Shown here piece after piece: positions 1 to 9,477 of a stretch of 64,000 nucleotides of DNA. A program made the translations under genes and the position numbers. Position 1 is the stretch's first letter; the number at the start of each line of letters is the position of its first letter. The notes under the pieces were generated by a model. It worked only from the letters and a program-made list of their open reading frames with translations, ran no database searches and was not told the DNA's origin. This DNA is from Poseidonibacter lekithochrous (GTDB taxonomy: Bacteria; Campylobacterota; Campylobacteria; Campylobacterales; Arcobacteraceae), in contig NZ_JAHKQT010000004.1 in assembly GCF_018861145.1 (NCBI RefSeq), positions 171,963 through 235,962 of the forward strand, written 5' to 3'.

Positions 1-2
1 AT

Positions 3-1631
3 ATTTCACTTTCTTTACTAGAAACAATTAAAAAAGACCCTGTATTAAAGCCAAATGTAAAAAAAGCATTTAATCTTGACAGAATATTAAAAGAACTGAA
101 AAGTCTAGAAAAAACTAATGATTCATACATGGAAAGTATGGCAAAAATAGATTTTATGCTAACTAGTATTTATGATAAATACATGAGCTATTTATCAAAG
201 GGATATATTAATTGGAAAGGTTTTAAAAGAGAACTTAGAAAATTAGACCAAAAAGAAGAAATTCTTGCTGATTGGGAAAAGTTTAATGTAAATAAAAATT
301 CTGCAAAACTTTTAAAAACAGCAATACTAGAGAATGATCTATCAGTTGCTTTTAATGAAGTAAATTATACTTATCCCAAAGCAAAAGAGTTAGCTAATAC
401 TATATTAGAGTTTGAAAAGTTAGCAAGTGAAGGTGGATATATAAAACTTCCAAAATTTAAAGTACTTAAAGTTGGAGATAGTTCAAGTATTGTTAAAATT
501 TTAAGAGAAAGATTATTACAAAGTAAAGATTTAAAAGTAAATACATGTGATATGCAAACTACTATTACACCGGATACAATTTCACAAGTTAAAAGAGATG
601 TACAATTAGATGAAGGAATTATCCCTTATCAAATGGAAACTTCTTTAGTTGATAATTGTGAAATATATGATGAAGACTTAAAAGAAGCTGTTATCTCATT
701 TCAAAAAAGTCATGGACTACTAGCTGATGGAATTATTGGTTCTACAACTAGAAAATATTTAAATATCTCAGTTGAAAGTAAAATTCTTAAAATGAGACTT
801 AATTTAGAAAGAATGAGATGGCTACCAAGAGCATTGGGTGAGAAATATTTATTAGTTAATATCCCTGATTTTAGGCTAAAAATGTATGAAAACAATGAAG
901 TAAAATTAGATATGAAAACTGTAGTTGGAACTAGAAAAAATCCTACTCCAATTTTTTCAAATAAAATGTCTTATATTGTTTTAAATCCATATTGGAGAAT
1001 ACCTCCTAGAATTGTAAAAAGAGAGATAATTCCTAAACTAATAAAAAATCCTTCTTACTTACATGGTAAAGATATTAAACTATTTGAAAGCTGGGACCAT
1101 ACTTCAACTGAATTTGATTTAGATTCAATTGATTGGAGTCTATATGATGAAAATAGAGTTGCTACTACAAACCTAACAACTACAATGATTGATGGAGAAG
1201 AAGTACAAATTGAAGAAGTTATTGAACCACAAAAAGGTCCTACAATGAGATTTATACAAATGCCAAGTGATAGAAACCCATTAGGAAGAATGAAATTTAT
1301 GTTCCCTAATAAATATGCCGTCTATTTACATGATACTCCTGCAAAAAGATATTTTAACTATACAAAAAGAGCTCTTTCTCATGGTTGTATAAGACTGGAA
1401 AGCCCAAAAGAGTTATTAAAAGTAATTGCTTCTGAAGATAATAATTTTGACTTTACAAAAGCTTCTAGTATTTTAGAAGATGTTGAGAAAACACAAATTG
1501 GACTAAAGAAAAAAATACCTGTACATATGGTATATTTAACATCTTGGGTTGATGAAAATAACAATATACAATTTAGAGATGATATTTACAGATATGACAG
1601 AATTCAAAAAAGGTTAATGTATAAATTGTAA
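3..1631 (+). CDS. L,D-transpeptidase, YcbB-like (5' end outside window)
   Basis: Periplasmic enzyme that crosslinks peptidoglycan through 3-3 bonds. The reading frame is already open at base 3 and passes through the ATG at 129, so the true start lies before the window and the gene is 5'-partial here. Numbering from the ATG at 129, a peptidoglycan-binding-like segment lies at about residues 110-215 and the YkuD catalytic domain at about 245-440. The family motif SHGCIR is present with the nucleophile Cys at about 420, and an upstream conserved His occurs in LHDTP. The long N-terminal region plus the large insertion before the active site match the YcbB (LdtD) type rather than small YkuD enzymes. 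A strong hairpin follows the stop. Confidence 0.9.
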   Translation: MSLSLLETIKKDPVLKPNVKKAFNLDRILKELKSLEKTNDSYMESMAKIDFMLTSIYDKYMSYLSKGYINWKGFKRELRKLDQKEEILADWEKFNVNKNSAKLLKTAILENDLSVAFNEVNYTYPKAKELANTILEFEKLASEGGYIKLPKFKVLKVGDSSSIVKILRERLLQSKDLKVNTCDMQTTITPDTISQVKRDVQLDEGIIPYQMETSLVDNCEIYDEDLKEAVISFQKSHGLLADGIIGSTTRKYLNISVESKILKMRLNLERMRWLPRALGEKYLLVNIPDFRLKMYENNEVKLDMKTVVGTRKNPTPIFSNKMSYIVLNPYWRIPPRIVKREIIPKLIKNPSYLHGKDIKLFESWDHTSTEFDLDSIDWSLYDENRVATTNLTTTMIDGEEVQIEEVIEPQKGPTMRFIQMPSDRNPLGRMKFMFPNKYAVYLHDTPAKRYFNYTKRALSHGCIRLESPKELLKVIASEDNNFDFTKASSILEDVEKTQIGLKKKIPVHMVYLTSWVDENNNIQFRDDIYRYDRIQKRLMYKL

Positions 1632-1640
1632 AGTGGGCAT

Positions 1641-1672
1641 AAAATAAAAAGAGTTTAACTCTTTTTATTTTA
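1641..1672. terminator. bidirectional rho-independent terminator
   Basis: An A-rich left arm ending in GAGTT pairs with AACTC followed by a T-rich right arm (TTTTTATTTTATT). It sits between the convergent transpeptidase and the hypothetical gene at 1665-2873, and overlaps the stop codon of the latter. It can terminate in both directions. Confidence 0.75.
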
Positions 1673-2873
1673 TTAATTGTAAATTATCTTTTATATGATT
1701 TATATTTGATACATCTAATATATGTTCGGGTTTTAAAACTTTCATAAAGAACCTAACTTCAGCATTTGTAAAGCCATCTAACTCTTTATCTTTAATAGAA
1801 ACTTCATCTTCTTGAAGTCTAATTCGTTTTAACTTACCATTTTCTTCTTTAGCATAATATACTAAATCAAGTTCAGATTGATTAACTTTTTCTATAGTTA
1901 CAATAATCCTATTTGTTCTAACTTTAAGATTAAACTCTGGATATAAAATCAAAAAGTCATCTTTTAAAATATAACCTATATAAAGTTTTGTATAAATATC
2001 AAAAAACAATCCAAGTTTAGCAGAAGAGAAAAACTTTAAATCAACAGTAAATTTAGGATGAGATCTTGATTTATTTAAAATCCATTCTAATGTTGGAAAA
2101 TATTGAAATTTTTGATATTTTACTCTATATGTTTCAATATATTTTTTATGTTTTTGAGCTATTAATGTTGTATTGTTCTTCTTAGTTTTTTTAGCAAAGA
2201 TAATTCTTTTAATTAAATCATCATCATCTAAATCTTTAGTAACCCAAACAGTTGCATAATCAGGAAAATTCCGTAAACCTACAGATCCTTTTGTAACTAT
2301 GATAAGTGCTCTAATTATTAAAGTAGGAAATATCATCTTTAAAAGTGCGTACTTTTTTACAAGCCGTTTATTTAAACTAGCTGTTTTTTTTGATGTACTC
2401 ATTTCCACAAAGTAAACTGAATCCTTAGTAAAGAATAAAGCATCAAACTCACTAATATCTTTGTAAGCCGATTTATATACTATTTGAGCACTTCTATCTA
2501 TTAAAAGTCCACTTTTTATAAAAGCATTCTCTTTATCTTGATATGGACCTTTTAGTACAAATCTAGTAATCAGCTCTTCACTATAAGCATATTGAAGTAA
2601 GAGTTCATAAACTACGTTTTCATAAACCTCACCTCTAAAACTGCTATATGAAGATATATAAGCTGGATTATCTTCAGAAATATTATTTCTGAATAATGAT
2701 TTTAAACTTTTACTATCGTATGGATAATGAAATAGATTTTCTTCTAAGTCATGTATATCTAAATTTTTTATTTTTTCTGTAATATTAAATTGTTGCAAAA
2801 TTATTAAAGTAAATAAATACTTTTTTCCTTTATTTATAAGTAAAAGGATTATATCTAAATAAAGATTAATCAA
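1665..2873 (-). CDS. conserved-type hypothetical protein, possible nuclease-like core
   Basis: About 400 residues, not recognised as a named family. The middle of the protein has an acidic-hydrophobic-acidic pattern (EFDALFF, about nine residues, then VYFVEMSTSK) that recalls the D...E-x-K arrangement of PD-(D/E)XK nucleases, but the spacing E-x-x-x-x-K is not canonical, so this is only a suggestion. No signal peptide or clear membrane helix is visible. The longest frame begins at a TTG without a good ribosome binding site, and another TTG about 26 codons later is possible, so the start is uncertain. It is convergent with the transpeptidase and divergent from the SDR gene. Confidence 0.6.
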   Translation of the reverse strand: MINLYLDIILLLINKGKKYLFTLIILQQFNITEKIKNLDIHDLEENLFHYPYDSKSLKSLFRNNISEDNPAYISSYSSFRGEVYENVVYELLLQYAYSEELITRFVLKGPYQDKENAFIKSGLLIDRSAQIVYKSAYKDISEFDALFFTKDSVYFVEMSTSKKTASLNKRLVKKYALLKMIFPTLIIRALIIVTKGSVGLRNFPDYATVWVTKDLDDDDLIKRIIFAKKTKKNNTTLIAQKHKKYIETYRVKYQKFQYFPTLEWILNKSRSHPKFTVDLKFFSSAKLGLFFDIYTKLYIGYILKDDFLILYPEFNLKVRTNRIIVTIEKVNQSELDLVYYAKEENGKLKRIRLQEDEVSIKDKELDGFTNAEVRFFMKVLKPEHILDVSNINHIKDNLQLIK

Positions 2874-2931
2874 GTTTAATTTAGTATATAATATAAATAA
2901 TTAATAATTTATTCTAAAAGGAAATAATCCA

Positions 2932-3621
2932 ATGTCAAAAAATATTCTAATAACAGGTTGTAGTTCAGGATTAGGACTAGCTCTTACAAACTACTATTTA
3001 GAAAAAAACTATAAAGTTTTTGGAATTGGTAGAAATAAACCGGATATCAAAAATCAAAACTTTTCATTTTATTCTTTTGATTTATCAAATACCTCTTTAA
3101 TTAAAAAAGAATTAAACGATTTTATAATTTCAATAGGAAATATTGATACTGTATATTTAAATGCTGGCAGACTAGGAGAAATTAAAGAATTAAATAAATT
3201 AGCTATAGAAGAGATACAAAAAGTTTATGTATTAAATGTATATGCAAATAAGGAATTACTAGATATTTTAGCGAACACTAATACAAAAAATATTATAGCT
3301 TTATCCTCAGGAGCTTCAAAAAATGGCTCTAAAGGATGGGCTTCATACTCTTTATCAAAAGCTGGTTTAAATATGCTTGTTAATCTTTATTCAAAAGAGT
3401 TAATAAATACAAAAATTTTAGCAGTTGCCCCAGGTGTTATTCAAACACCTATGACAGATTACATTCGACATGAAATAGATGATAATATCTTTACATCAGC
3501 AAAAGTTTTAAAAGCAGGAGTTATACAAAAACCAAGTGAAGCTGCTCAAAGATTAGATAATTTTCTTACTAGAATAGATGACTTTGAATCTGGTTCATTT
3601 ATTGATGTAAGGCAAATATAA
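2932..3621 (+). CDS. SDR-family NAD(P)-dependent oxidoreductase
   Basis: Cytosolic short-chain dehydrogenase/reductase of 229 aa. The Rossmann cofactor motif TGCSSGLG lies at residues 8-15, the structural NAG motif near 77-79, the catalytic Ser near 125, and the Y-x-x-x-K pair at Tyr139/Lys143. All catalytic positions are intact. The length is usual for classical SDRs. The ATG has a good AAAAGGA ribosome binding site. The substrate cannot be told from sequence. It is a single gene, convergent with the diguanylate cyclase downstream. Confidence 0.88.
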   Translation: MSKNILITGCSSGLGLALTNYYLEKNYKVFGIGRNKPDIKNQNFSFYSFDLSNTSLIKKELNDFIISIGNIDTVYLNAGRLGEIKELNKLAIEEIQKVYVLNVYANKELLDILANTNTKNIIALSSGASKNGSKGWASYSLSKAGLNMLVNLYSKELINTKILAVAPGVIQTPMTDYIRHEIDDNIFTSAKVLKAGVIQKPSEAAQRLDNFLTRIDDFESGSFIDVRQI

Positions 3622-3637
3622 ATATAGAAATTAGATA

Positions 3638-4723
3638 TTATTCAGAAAGAAACATTGAACTTGAAGTGTTTCTTCCTTTTTCTTTTGATTCATACATTGC
3701 GATATCTGCTCTATCTATAAATTTTTCAATAGTATCATTTTTATAATAAACTGTAACACCAATACTAATAGTAAATTTTATATTTTCCTTATTATTATAT
3801 TTTATTTCAATATTTTCTATTAACTTTCTTATTTTCTCAGAAAAAAGAAGTAATTGTTCTTTAGAAATATTAGGTAAAAGAATAATAAACTCTTCTCCAC
3901 CAAACCTTGCAAAACAATCTGTATCTCGAATAGAAGATGATACTTCTTTTGATATTTTTTGTAATACAATATCTCCAATATTATGCCCATATTTATCATT
4001 AATCTTTTTAAAATAATCAATATCAAATATAAGTAATCCTAAGTCATTTCCATAACGATCTGATAGTTTTGTCATTTCATCAGCCTTTTTATAAAAAGCC
4101 CTTCTATTTAAGATATCAGTTAAAAAATCTGTTTTTGATAAGTGCTCTAACTTTTCTTCTTTTTGTTCAATTTCTTCTAAAAATGCATTAAATAAAATAA
4201 TAAATACAAAAAAAAGTATTATTAAAGTAAGTACATATAGTGTATTCAATATACTTTTTTCTAACTCTAATATATAATAGTTTTCTCCAAAGAAATGAGT
4301 AATAATTAATAAAAGTAATGCTAATAAAGATAAAGAAAGTCTAAGCTCTTTTTCTTTACTAAAAACTAAATATGCTAAAGGAGGAACTAATAAAAGATAG
4401 TATTGAATACCACTTTTACTAGATACAAAGAATATTACAATTGAAGATATTTGAATAAATATTGTCAAGAAAAAAGAAAGTCTTGCTTTAAATATTTCCA
4501 TTTTTGATAAAAAGTAAAAATATCCTAAATAAAAAATTGCAAAAACTAAAGTTAGAAAAAAAGCTGCAAAAGAATTAATGTAAAATAAATAAAGAAAACT
4601 ATATAAAATAGATACACCAAAACCTAACACAGCAAGTAAATTACCAATTCTAATTCGAACTATTTCATTCTCATCAAAATCATTGATTTTATAATTATAA
4701 ATTCTTTTTAAAATTCCAATCAA
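3638..4723 (-). CDS. membrane diguanylate cyclase (GGDEF)
   Basis: Synthesises cyclic di-GMP from two GTP. The N-terminal half holds about six hydrophobic membrane segments without a recognisable ligand domain; a short coiled linker leads to a C-terminal GGDEF domain. The active-site motif GGEEF is intact near residues 275-279, and an inhibitory-site RxxD (RDTD) sits five residues before it, so product inhibition is likely. I place the start at the TTG at 4723 because AAAGGAG lies at ideal spacing before it; an upstream TTG would add 11 residues but has no such site. It lies downstream of the globin and OFA transporter on the same strand and may be their last operon member. Confidence 0.9.
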   Translation of the reverse strand: MIGILKRIYNYKINDFDENEIVRIRIGNLLAVLGFGVSILYSFLYLFYINSFAAFFLTLVFAIFYLGYFYFLSKMEIFKARLSFFLTIFIQISSIVIFFVSSKSGIQYYLLLVPPLAYLVFSKEKELRLSLSLLALLLLIITHFFGENYYILELEKSILNTLYVLTLIILFFVFIILFNAFLEEIEQKEEKLEHLSKTDFLTDILNRRAFYKKADEMTKLSDRYGNDLGLLIFDIDYFKKINDKYGHNIGDIVLQKISKEVSSSIRDTDCFARFGGEEFIILLPNISKEQLLLFSEKIRKLIENIEIKYNNKENIKFTISIGVTVYYKNDTIEKFIDRADIAMYESKEKGRNTSSSMFLSE

Positions 4724-4769
4724 GATAATCTCCTTTCCTATTAGAAAGTGTAGCATATTAATAAGAAAT

Positions 4770-5147
4770 TTAAATACCTAAGTTCCTCATAAAATTTCCT
4801 GCAATTATTGAACTTCTTTCTTTAAATTTATTTGCAATATTTTCAGTAAAGATTTTATCAACTGAAGCAAAGAAAAGTCTTAACCAAGTAGCAAAAGCTT
4901 CTTTATGTAAGCCTTGAATCTGCATATGAGGAGCAAATGGAGAACCATTATATTCTCCATATCCATGTGATATTGTATACCAAAAGTTTGTAAGAAGAGT
5001 AATATGTTTCTGCCAAATATCTGATTTCATATCATCTCCTAACTTTTCTATAAAAAAAGGAGATATTGTTTCATCTTTTAAAACTCTCGTATAAAAAGTA
5101 ACTACTAATTTATTTAAATTCTCTTTTGTTATTTCATTTTCTAACAT
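4770..5147 (-). CDS. truncated haemoglobin, group III
   Basis: Small haem protein of 125 aa, related to the Ctb type of Campylobacter, which moderates oxygen or nitrosative stress. The proximal haem-ligand His is His81 in the LHKEAFATWL segment, followed by the conserved Trp89. The N-terminal helix and lack of the glycine motifs of groups I and II fit group III. It starts ten bases after the OFA transporter stop, so co-transcription is likely, and is followed by a diguanylate cyclase. Exact ligand chemistry is not visible in the sequence. Confidence 0.88.
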   Translation of the reverse strand: MLENEITKENLNKLVVTFYTRVLKDETISPFFIEKLGDDMKSDIWQKHITLLTNFWYTISHGYGEYNGSPFAPHMQIQGLHKEAFATWLRLFFASVDKIFTENIANKFKERSSIIAGNFMRNLGI

Positions 5148-5157
5148 AGATATCCTT

Positions 5158-6399
5158 TTATTTTTGTTTTTTCTTTTCTATTGATTTGATATTTACTAGC
5201 ATTAAAATTGAAATTATAAGTGCTACTATAAAAAAACCTGCAAATACATATAATGTTTGAGAATATGAACCTGTTGAATCTTTTACCATTGATATGATTA
5301 AGGGACCAACTAATCCTGCTGCTGCCCATGCTGTTAAAATATAACCATGAATTGCACCAAGTTCTTTTGTTCCAAAGATATCTCCAATGTAAGCTGGAAT
5401 TGATGCAAAACCACCACCATAACAAGACATGATAAAAAATAATAAAAATTGGAATACAACTATTTCAGTAACAGTTGGTAATATATAAAAAGCAATTGCT
5501 TGTGTTGCAAAGAAAATTATATAAACAACTGGACGTGTTAAATAATCAGATAATGAAGCCCAGAAAATTCTTCCAGCTCCGTTAAATATTCCCATTAAAC
5601 CAACAGCTGCTGCTGCTGCAATTGCTGATAATCCAATTACTTCTTGAAGTAATGGTGATGCTACACCAATGATTGCAATTCCACAAGTTACATTTATAAA
5701 TAACATTAACCAAAGACCATAAAATCTTGGTGTTTTAACTGCTTCATTTAAACCTAAAAGTGCTAAATCTTCTTTTAGTTTTTTCTTACCTTCTTTAATC
5801 TTCTTCTCAAATTTCTTAGGTAAATACCCCTCTTCTGGCTTTTCTAAATACAAAGCAGATACAAACATAACTACAAAATAAACAGCACCTAAGATAAAGA
5901 ATGTTCCAGAGATTCCTACAGCTTCAATTAAAATTTTAATTGTTGGACCCCAAATTGCAGAGGCAAAACCAAATCCCATAATAGCTAAACCTGTAGCCAT
6001 TCCTCTTTTATCAGGAAACCATTTTACAAGTGTAGAAACAGGTGAAATATATCCAATTCCCAAACCACAACCACCTAATACTCCATAAAAAAAGTATAAA
6101 AGCATTTTTGATTCCATCATAATAGCAAGGCCAGAACCCATTGTTCCTAAACCAAATAAAGATGCAGCAATAATAGCAGATACTCTAGGACCATTTTTTT
6201 CAACAAATTTTCCCATTAATGCAGCACTTAATCCTAAAAAGAATATTGCGATACTAAAAGCAATTGTTACATCAGTTAAAGTCCAATCCATTTGTTCTTG
6301 GATTGGTTTTACATAAACACTCCATGCATATGCAGAACCAATACAAATATGAACACCAACAGCGCTTAAAGCCATTAGCCATCTGTTTTTTTTAATCAA
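5158..6399 (-). CDS. OFA-family MFS transporter
   Basis: Inner-membrane major facilitator with about 12 helices and a charged central loop (KKFEKKIKEGKKKLKEDL region). The N-terminus with its SAYAWSVYVKPIQ segment and the repeated glycine-rich helices resemble the oxalate:formate antiporter family, whose members carry small organic acids such as oxalate, formate or lactate. I set the start at the TTG at 6399 because GGGGAG precedes it by seven bases; a TTG five codons upstream overlaps that site. The truncated globin follows after ten bases. The substrate is not determinable. Confidence 0.85.
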   Translation of the reverse strand: MIKKNRWLMALSAVGVHICIGSAYAWSVYVKPIQEQMDWTLTDVTIAFSIAIFFLGLSAALMGKFVEKNGPRVSAIIAASLFGLGTMGSGLAIMMESKMLLYFFYGVLGGCGLGIGYISPVSTLVKWFPDKRGMATGLAIMGFGFASAIWGPTIKILIEAVGISGTFFILGAVYFVVMFVSALYLEKPEEGYLPKKFEKKIKEGKKKLKEDLALLGLNEAVKTPRFYGLWLMLFINVTCGIAIIGVASPLLQEVIGLSAIAAAAAVGLMGIFNGAGRIFWASLSDYLTRPVVYIIFFATQAIAFYILPTVTEIVVFQFLLFFIMSCYGGGFASIPAYIGDIFGTKELGAIHGYILTAWAAAGLVGPLIISMVKDSTGSYSQTLYVFAGFFIVALIISILMLVNIKSIEKKKQK

Positions 6400-6459
6400 A
6401 ATAATTCTCCCCAATTTTCTTAAATTAGACGAATTGTATCAAAAACTATTTAGATTTGA

Positions 6460-6675
6460 TTAAAAAGAGTGCTTACTTTTAAAGGAACTTGGACTTTTTA
6501 TAAACTCTTGCACACAAGATTTACATATACAAGATTTGTTTTTTTCTAAAGTTGGAACTAAAAGCTTTAGTTCCTCAGGAATTTTTGTCTTCATACACCA
6601 GCATGAAGAAGAAGTTAAAACTTCACAATTGTTATCTTTTTTACAAAAAGGGCAAAGTTTAGCTTTAAAAGTCAT
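6460..6675 (-). CDS. small cysteine-rich CWC-domain protein
   Basis: 71 residues with CPFC, a central CWC and a CICKSC motif, matching the Cys_rich_CWC family of unknown function, which probably binds a metal such as zinc. The gene starts directly after the sstT stop codon, so it is very likely translated from the same mRNA. No membrane segment. Confidence 0.8.
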   Translation of the reverse strand: MTFKAKLCPFCKKDNNCEVLTSSSCWCMKTKIPEELKLLVPTLEKNKSCICKSCVQEFIKSPSSFKSKHSF

Positions 6676-6676
6676 C

Positions 6677-7885
6677 TTAATCTTCTTTATGACAAGCTGC
6701 TGTAAAGATTACATCTGTTGAAGAATTAAGTGCTGTTTCCATTGAGTCTTGAACAACACCAATTATAAATCCAATTGCAACAACTTGAAGAGCTATATCA
6801 TTTGAAATACCAAATAATGAACAAGCAAGTGGTATTAAAAGTAAAGACCCACCAGCAACTCCTGATGCTCCGCAAGCAGCAAGGGCTGAAACAAATGATA
6901 GTAATAATGCAGTTCCTAAATCAATACTCATACCAAGTGTATGAACAGTTGCAAGTGTTAATATAGTAATAGTTACTGCTGCTCCTGCCATATTTGTTGT
7001 TGCTCCTAAAGGAATAGAAATAGAATAAGTATCTTCTCTTAAACCTAATTTTTTACATAAATTTAAATTAACGGGAATATTTGCAGCTGAACTTCTTGTA
7101 AAAAAAGCTGTTATTCCACTCTCTTTTAAACATGTAAAAACAAGAGGGAAAGGATTTTTCTTAGTTTTAATAAATACAATTATAGGATTAATAATTAAAG
7201 CAATAAAAAGCATAGTTCCAACAAGTACAAGTAAAAGTTTTGAATAACTTAAAAGTGCTTCAAAACCTGTTTGAGCAAAAGTATTCGCAACTAAACCAAA
7301 AATACCAAAAGGTGCAAGTTTGATTATAAATTTAACAATTTTTGTAATACCAGTTGATACATCAAAAAATACTTTTTTAGTCTCAGGTGAACTATAGTGC
7401 ATAGCAAAACCAATAGCAATAGCCCAAACTAAAATACCAATAAAGTTACCAGTTAAAAGTGCATTCACTGGATTATCAACCATATTATTTAATACAGTTT
7501 TTAATACATCAATAACACTATCAGGCGGTGTTAAAACTTTATCTGCTGCATTAATAAGTATAAGTTCAACAGGAAAAATAAAACTTGCAATTACCGCAAC
7601 TAAGGCTGCTAAAAAAGTACCAATTAAATATAAAAATATAATTGGCTTCATTCCCGTATCAACACCAACTTCTTTTGTTGCAATTGCTGTTGCTACTAAA
7701 ACAAAAACTAAAATAGGAGCTATTGCTTTTAAAGCACCTACAAAAAGTGTTCCCAAAATAGAAAAAGACATGGCTAATTCCTTTGAAATCATAGCCACAA
7801 CAACACCTAGTATAATACCCACTAATATTTGTATTACTAAATTACCATCTGCATATTTAGTAACAATACTTTTCCTATTTTCCAT
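6677..7885 (-). CDS. sstT: serine/threonine:Na+ symporter SstT
   Basis: Inner-membrane dicarboxylate/amino acid:cation symporter family member of 402 aa, the usual SstT length. The start with a short charged segment followed by the first helix, the SSAANIPVN motif and the [10 protein letters not shown] motif of the family's substrate and sodium sites are present. It imports serine and threonine with sodium. The downstream CWC gene begins at its stop codon. Asp/Glu carriers of the same superfamily are the main alternative, but the N-terminus and motifs favour SstT. Confidence 0.88.
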   Translation of the reverse strand: MENRKSIVTKYADGNLVIQILVGIILGVVVAMISKELAMSFSILGTLFVGALKAIAPILVFVLVATAIATKEVGVDTGMKPIIFLYLIGTFLAALVAVIASFIFPVELILINAADKVLTPPDSVIDVLKTVLNNMVDNPVNALLTGNFIGILVWAIAIGFAMHYSSPETKKVFFDVSTGITKIVKFIIKLAPFGIFGLVANTFAQTGFEALLSYSKLLLVLVGTMLFIALIINPIIVFIKTKKNPFPLVFTCLKESGITAFFTRSSAANIPVNLNLCKKLGLREDTYSISIPLGATTNMAGAAVTITILTLATVHTLGMSIDLGTALLLSFVSALAACGASGVAGGSLLLIPLACSLFGISNDIALQVVAIGFIIGVVQDSMETALNSSTDVIFTAACHKED

Positions 7886-7976
7886 TTAATAATCCTAAAA
7901 TTAATATCAAAACGCGAAATTATATCAAAGAAAGTTTTCAAGATAGGTTATGTCTTAATTGCTTTTTAATTTCAAA

Positions 7977-8900
7977 TTAATTACTTTGTTTAAAAATTAA
8001 ATTTTTTAAAGATTTTTCTTCATTATTTGAGGGAAAAGTTTCTAAGTTATCTAACCTTTCTACAAATTTAAAAGAAGGTGCAAACTCTTTAAATATATTT
8101 TTTATAAAATCACTATCAAGTTCAGGAGCATTAAGTGCTGAAAATACAATACATTCTTCGCTTGCTAGTTGATCAAGTTTTTTGATTATCTTTTCATAAT
8201 CCTTACTTGCTGCAAAACTTCCTTTTTGAAATGAAGGTGGATCAATAATTATAATATCATAAGGACCTTGTTTTTTAATTCTATTCCATGATTTTAAAAT
8301 ATTATAAGGCATAAAATGAATATTTGAAGTATTTAAACCATTTAAGTGATGATTTACTCGGCCAGTTGTTAAAGCACTCTTTGACATATCTACATTAACT
8401 ACTTTAAAAGCCCCTGCTTTAGCTGCACTTAGTGAAAAAGCACAAGTATAAGAAAATAGATTTAATACATTTTTATCTTTAGCTATTTTAGATATATACT
8501 CATGCCCTATTTTCATATCAGGGAAAAAACCAATATTCTTATTTGTAAAACTAATTTTATATTTTATTGAATTTTCAATTGCAATATTTTCTTCTTCTAA
8601 AGTTCCAATTAATACTTCGCAAGGAGATTTATCTAAGTATCTTCTTTGTAGTACTAATGTTTCATATTTTAATGTACTAAAAACTTCTTTAATCATTTTT
8701 AATACTTGATTTTCTAGTTCTATTTCAATCTGCTCAAATAAAACAATAAATAAAATTCTATCAATAGAGTCAATTGTTAAATAATTATAATCCTCGTAGA
8801 AATTTCCTCTTCCATGAAAAACTCTTTTAAACTCTTCTTTTTCATCTTTAATATCTTCCATATTTTTTACTATTAAATCTTTTAGTTCTTCAATTTTCAC
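7977..8900 (-). CDS. class I SAM-dependent methyltransferase, RlmI-like
   Basis: 307 aa. The SAM-binding motif region reads LNLFSYTCAFSLSAAKAG and is followed by an acidic residue (VNVDMS) and the catalytic-loop DPPSF motif, as in RlmI/RlmK-type 23S rRNA cytosine or guanine methyltransferases. The PUA domain of full-length RlmI is not evident; the N-terminal 120 residues are divergent. The target is therefore inferred to be rRNA but not proven. Its ATG overlaps the end of greB by four bases, showing translational coupling. Confidence 0.8.
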   Translation of the reverse strand: MKIEELKDLIVKNMEDIKDEKEEFKRVFHGRGNFYEDYNYLTIDSIDRILFIVLFEQIEIELENQVLKMIKEVFSTLKYETLVLQRRYLDKSPCEVLIGTLEEENIAIENSIKYKISFTNKNIGFFPDMKIGHEYISKIAKDKNVLNLFSYTCAFSLSAAKAGAFKVVNVDMSKSALTTGRVNHHLNGLNTSNIHFMPYNILKSWNRIKKQGPYDIIIIDPPSFQKGSFAASKDYEKIIKKLDQLASEECIVFSALNAPELDSDFIKNIFKEFAPSFKFVERLDNLETFPSNNEEKSLKNLIFKQSN

Positions 8901-9385
8901 TGCTTGTCCATTTTATATTGTTCTATTTTTAACACTTCAAATTCTTTTATATTTTCATTTATTCTAAATTCAAACTCCTCATTTAACTCTTTTCCTAATA
9001 AAGCCTTTCCTAAAGGAGATTTATTTGATATTTTATTTTCATTAGGGTTTGTTTCATGAGTTCCAAGTATTATAAATACTTTTTCTTTGTTTTCATTAAA
9101 ATCAAAAAGTGTAACTTGTGAACCAAAATTTACTTTTTTATGAGGAATTTTACTAATATCAATAACTTCACTATTATTTATAATCTTATTTAAAAAACGA
9201 AGTCTTTTATCTAAGTTTCTTATTTCTGCTTTAGCTGTTATATACTCAGCATTTTCACTTCTATCACCATGTTCAGCAGCTATTTTCTTTTCTTTCACCC
9301 AATAAGGTTTTTCAATTTCGAGTAGCTGTTTAAACTCTTTTACAATATTCTCAAATCCAAAACTTGTGATTAATTCTTTTGCCAT
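8897..9385 (-). CDS. greB: transcript cleavage factor GreB
   Basis: Rescues backtracked RNA polymerase by inducing transcript cleavage. The 162 residues show an N-terminal coiled coil with the signature GDRSENAEYITAK, including the acidic tip residues Asp and Glu, and a C-terminal FKBP-like domain with the SPLGKALLG segment. The KRLRFL motif following the tip favours GreB over GreA. Coupled by a four-base overlap to the methyltransferase. Confidence 0.88.
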   Translation of the reverse strand: MAKELITSFGFENIVKEFKQLLEIEKPYWVKEKKIAAEHGDRSENAEYITAKAEIRNLDKRLRFLNKIINNSEVIDISKIPHKKVNFGSQVTLFDFNENKEKVFIILGTHETNPNENKISNKSPLGKALLGKELNEEFEFRINENIKEFEVLKIEQYKMDKQ

Positions 9386-9477
9386 TTGATATTAAAGCAC
9401 AAAAAGCCTATTAGTTTTATTATTTATCTTTTTAAAATATATTGTATAATCACAAGAATTAATTATTAGGAATAAAT

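Noticed and set aside
5141..5425. 94-codon minus-strand frame within the OFA transporter gene
   Set aside because: Out-of-frame shadow rich in Trp/Asn/Ser; the transporter frame is the coding one.
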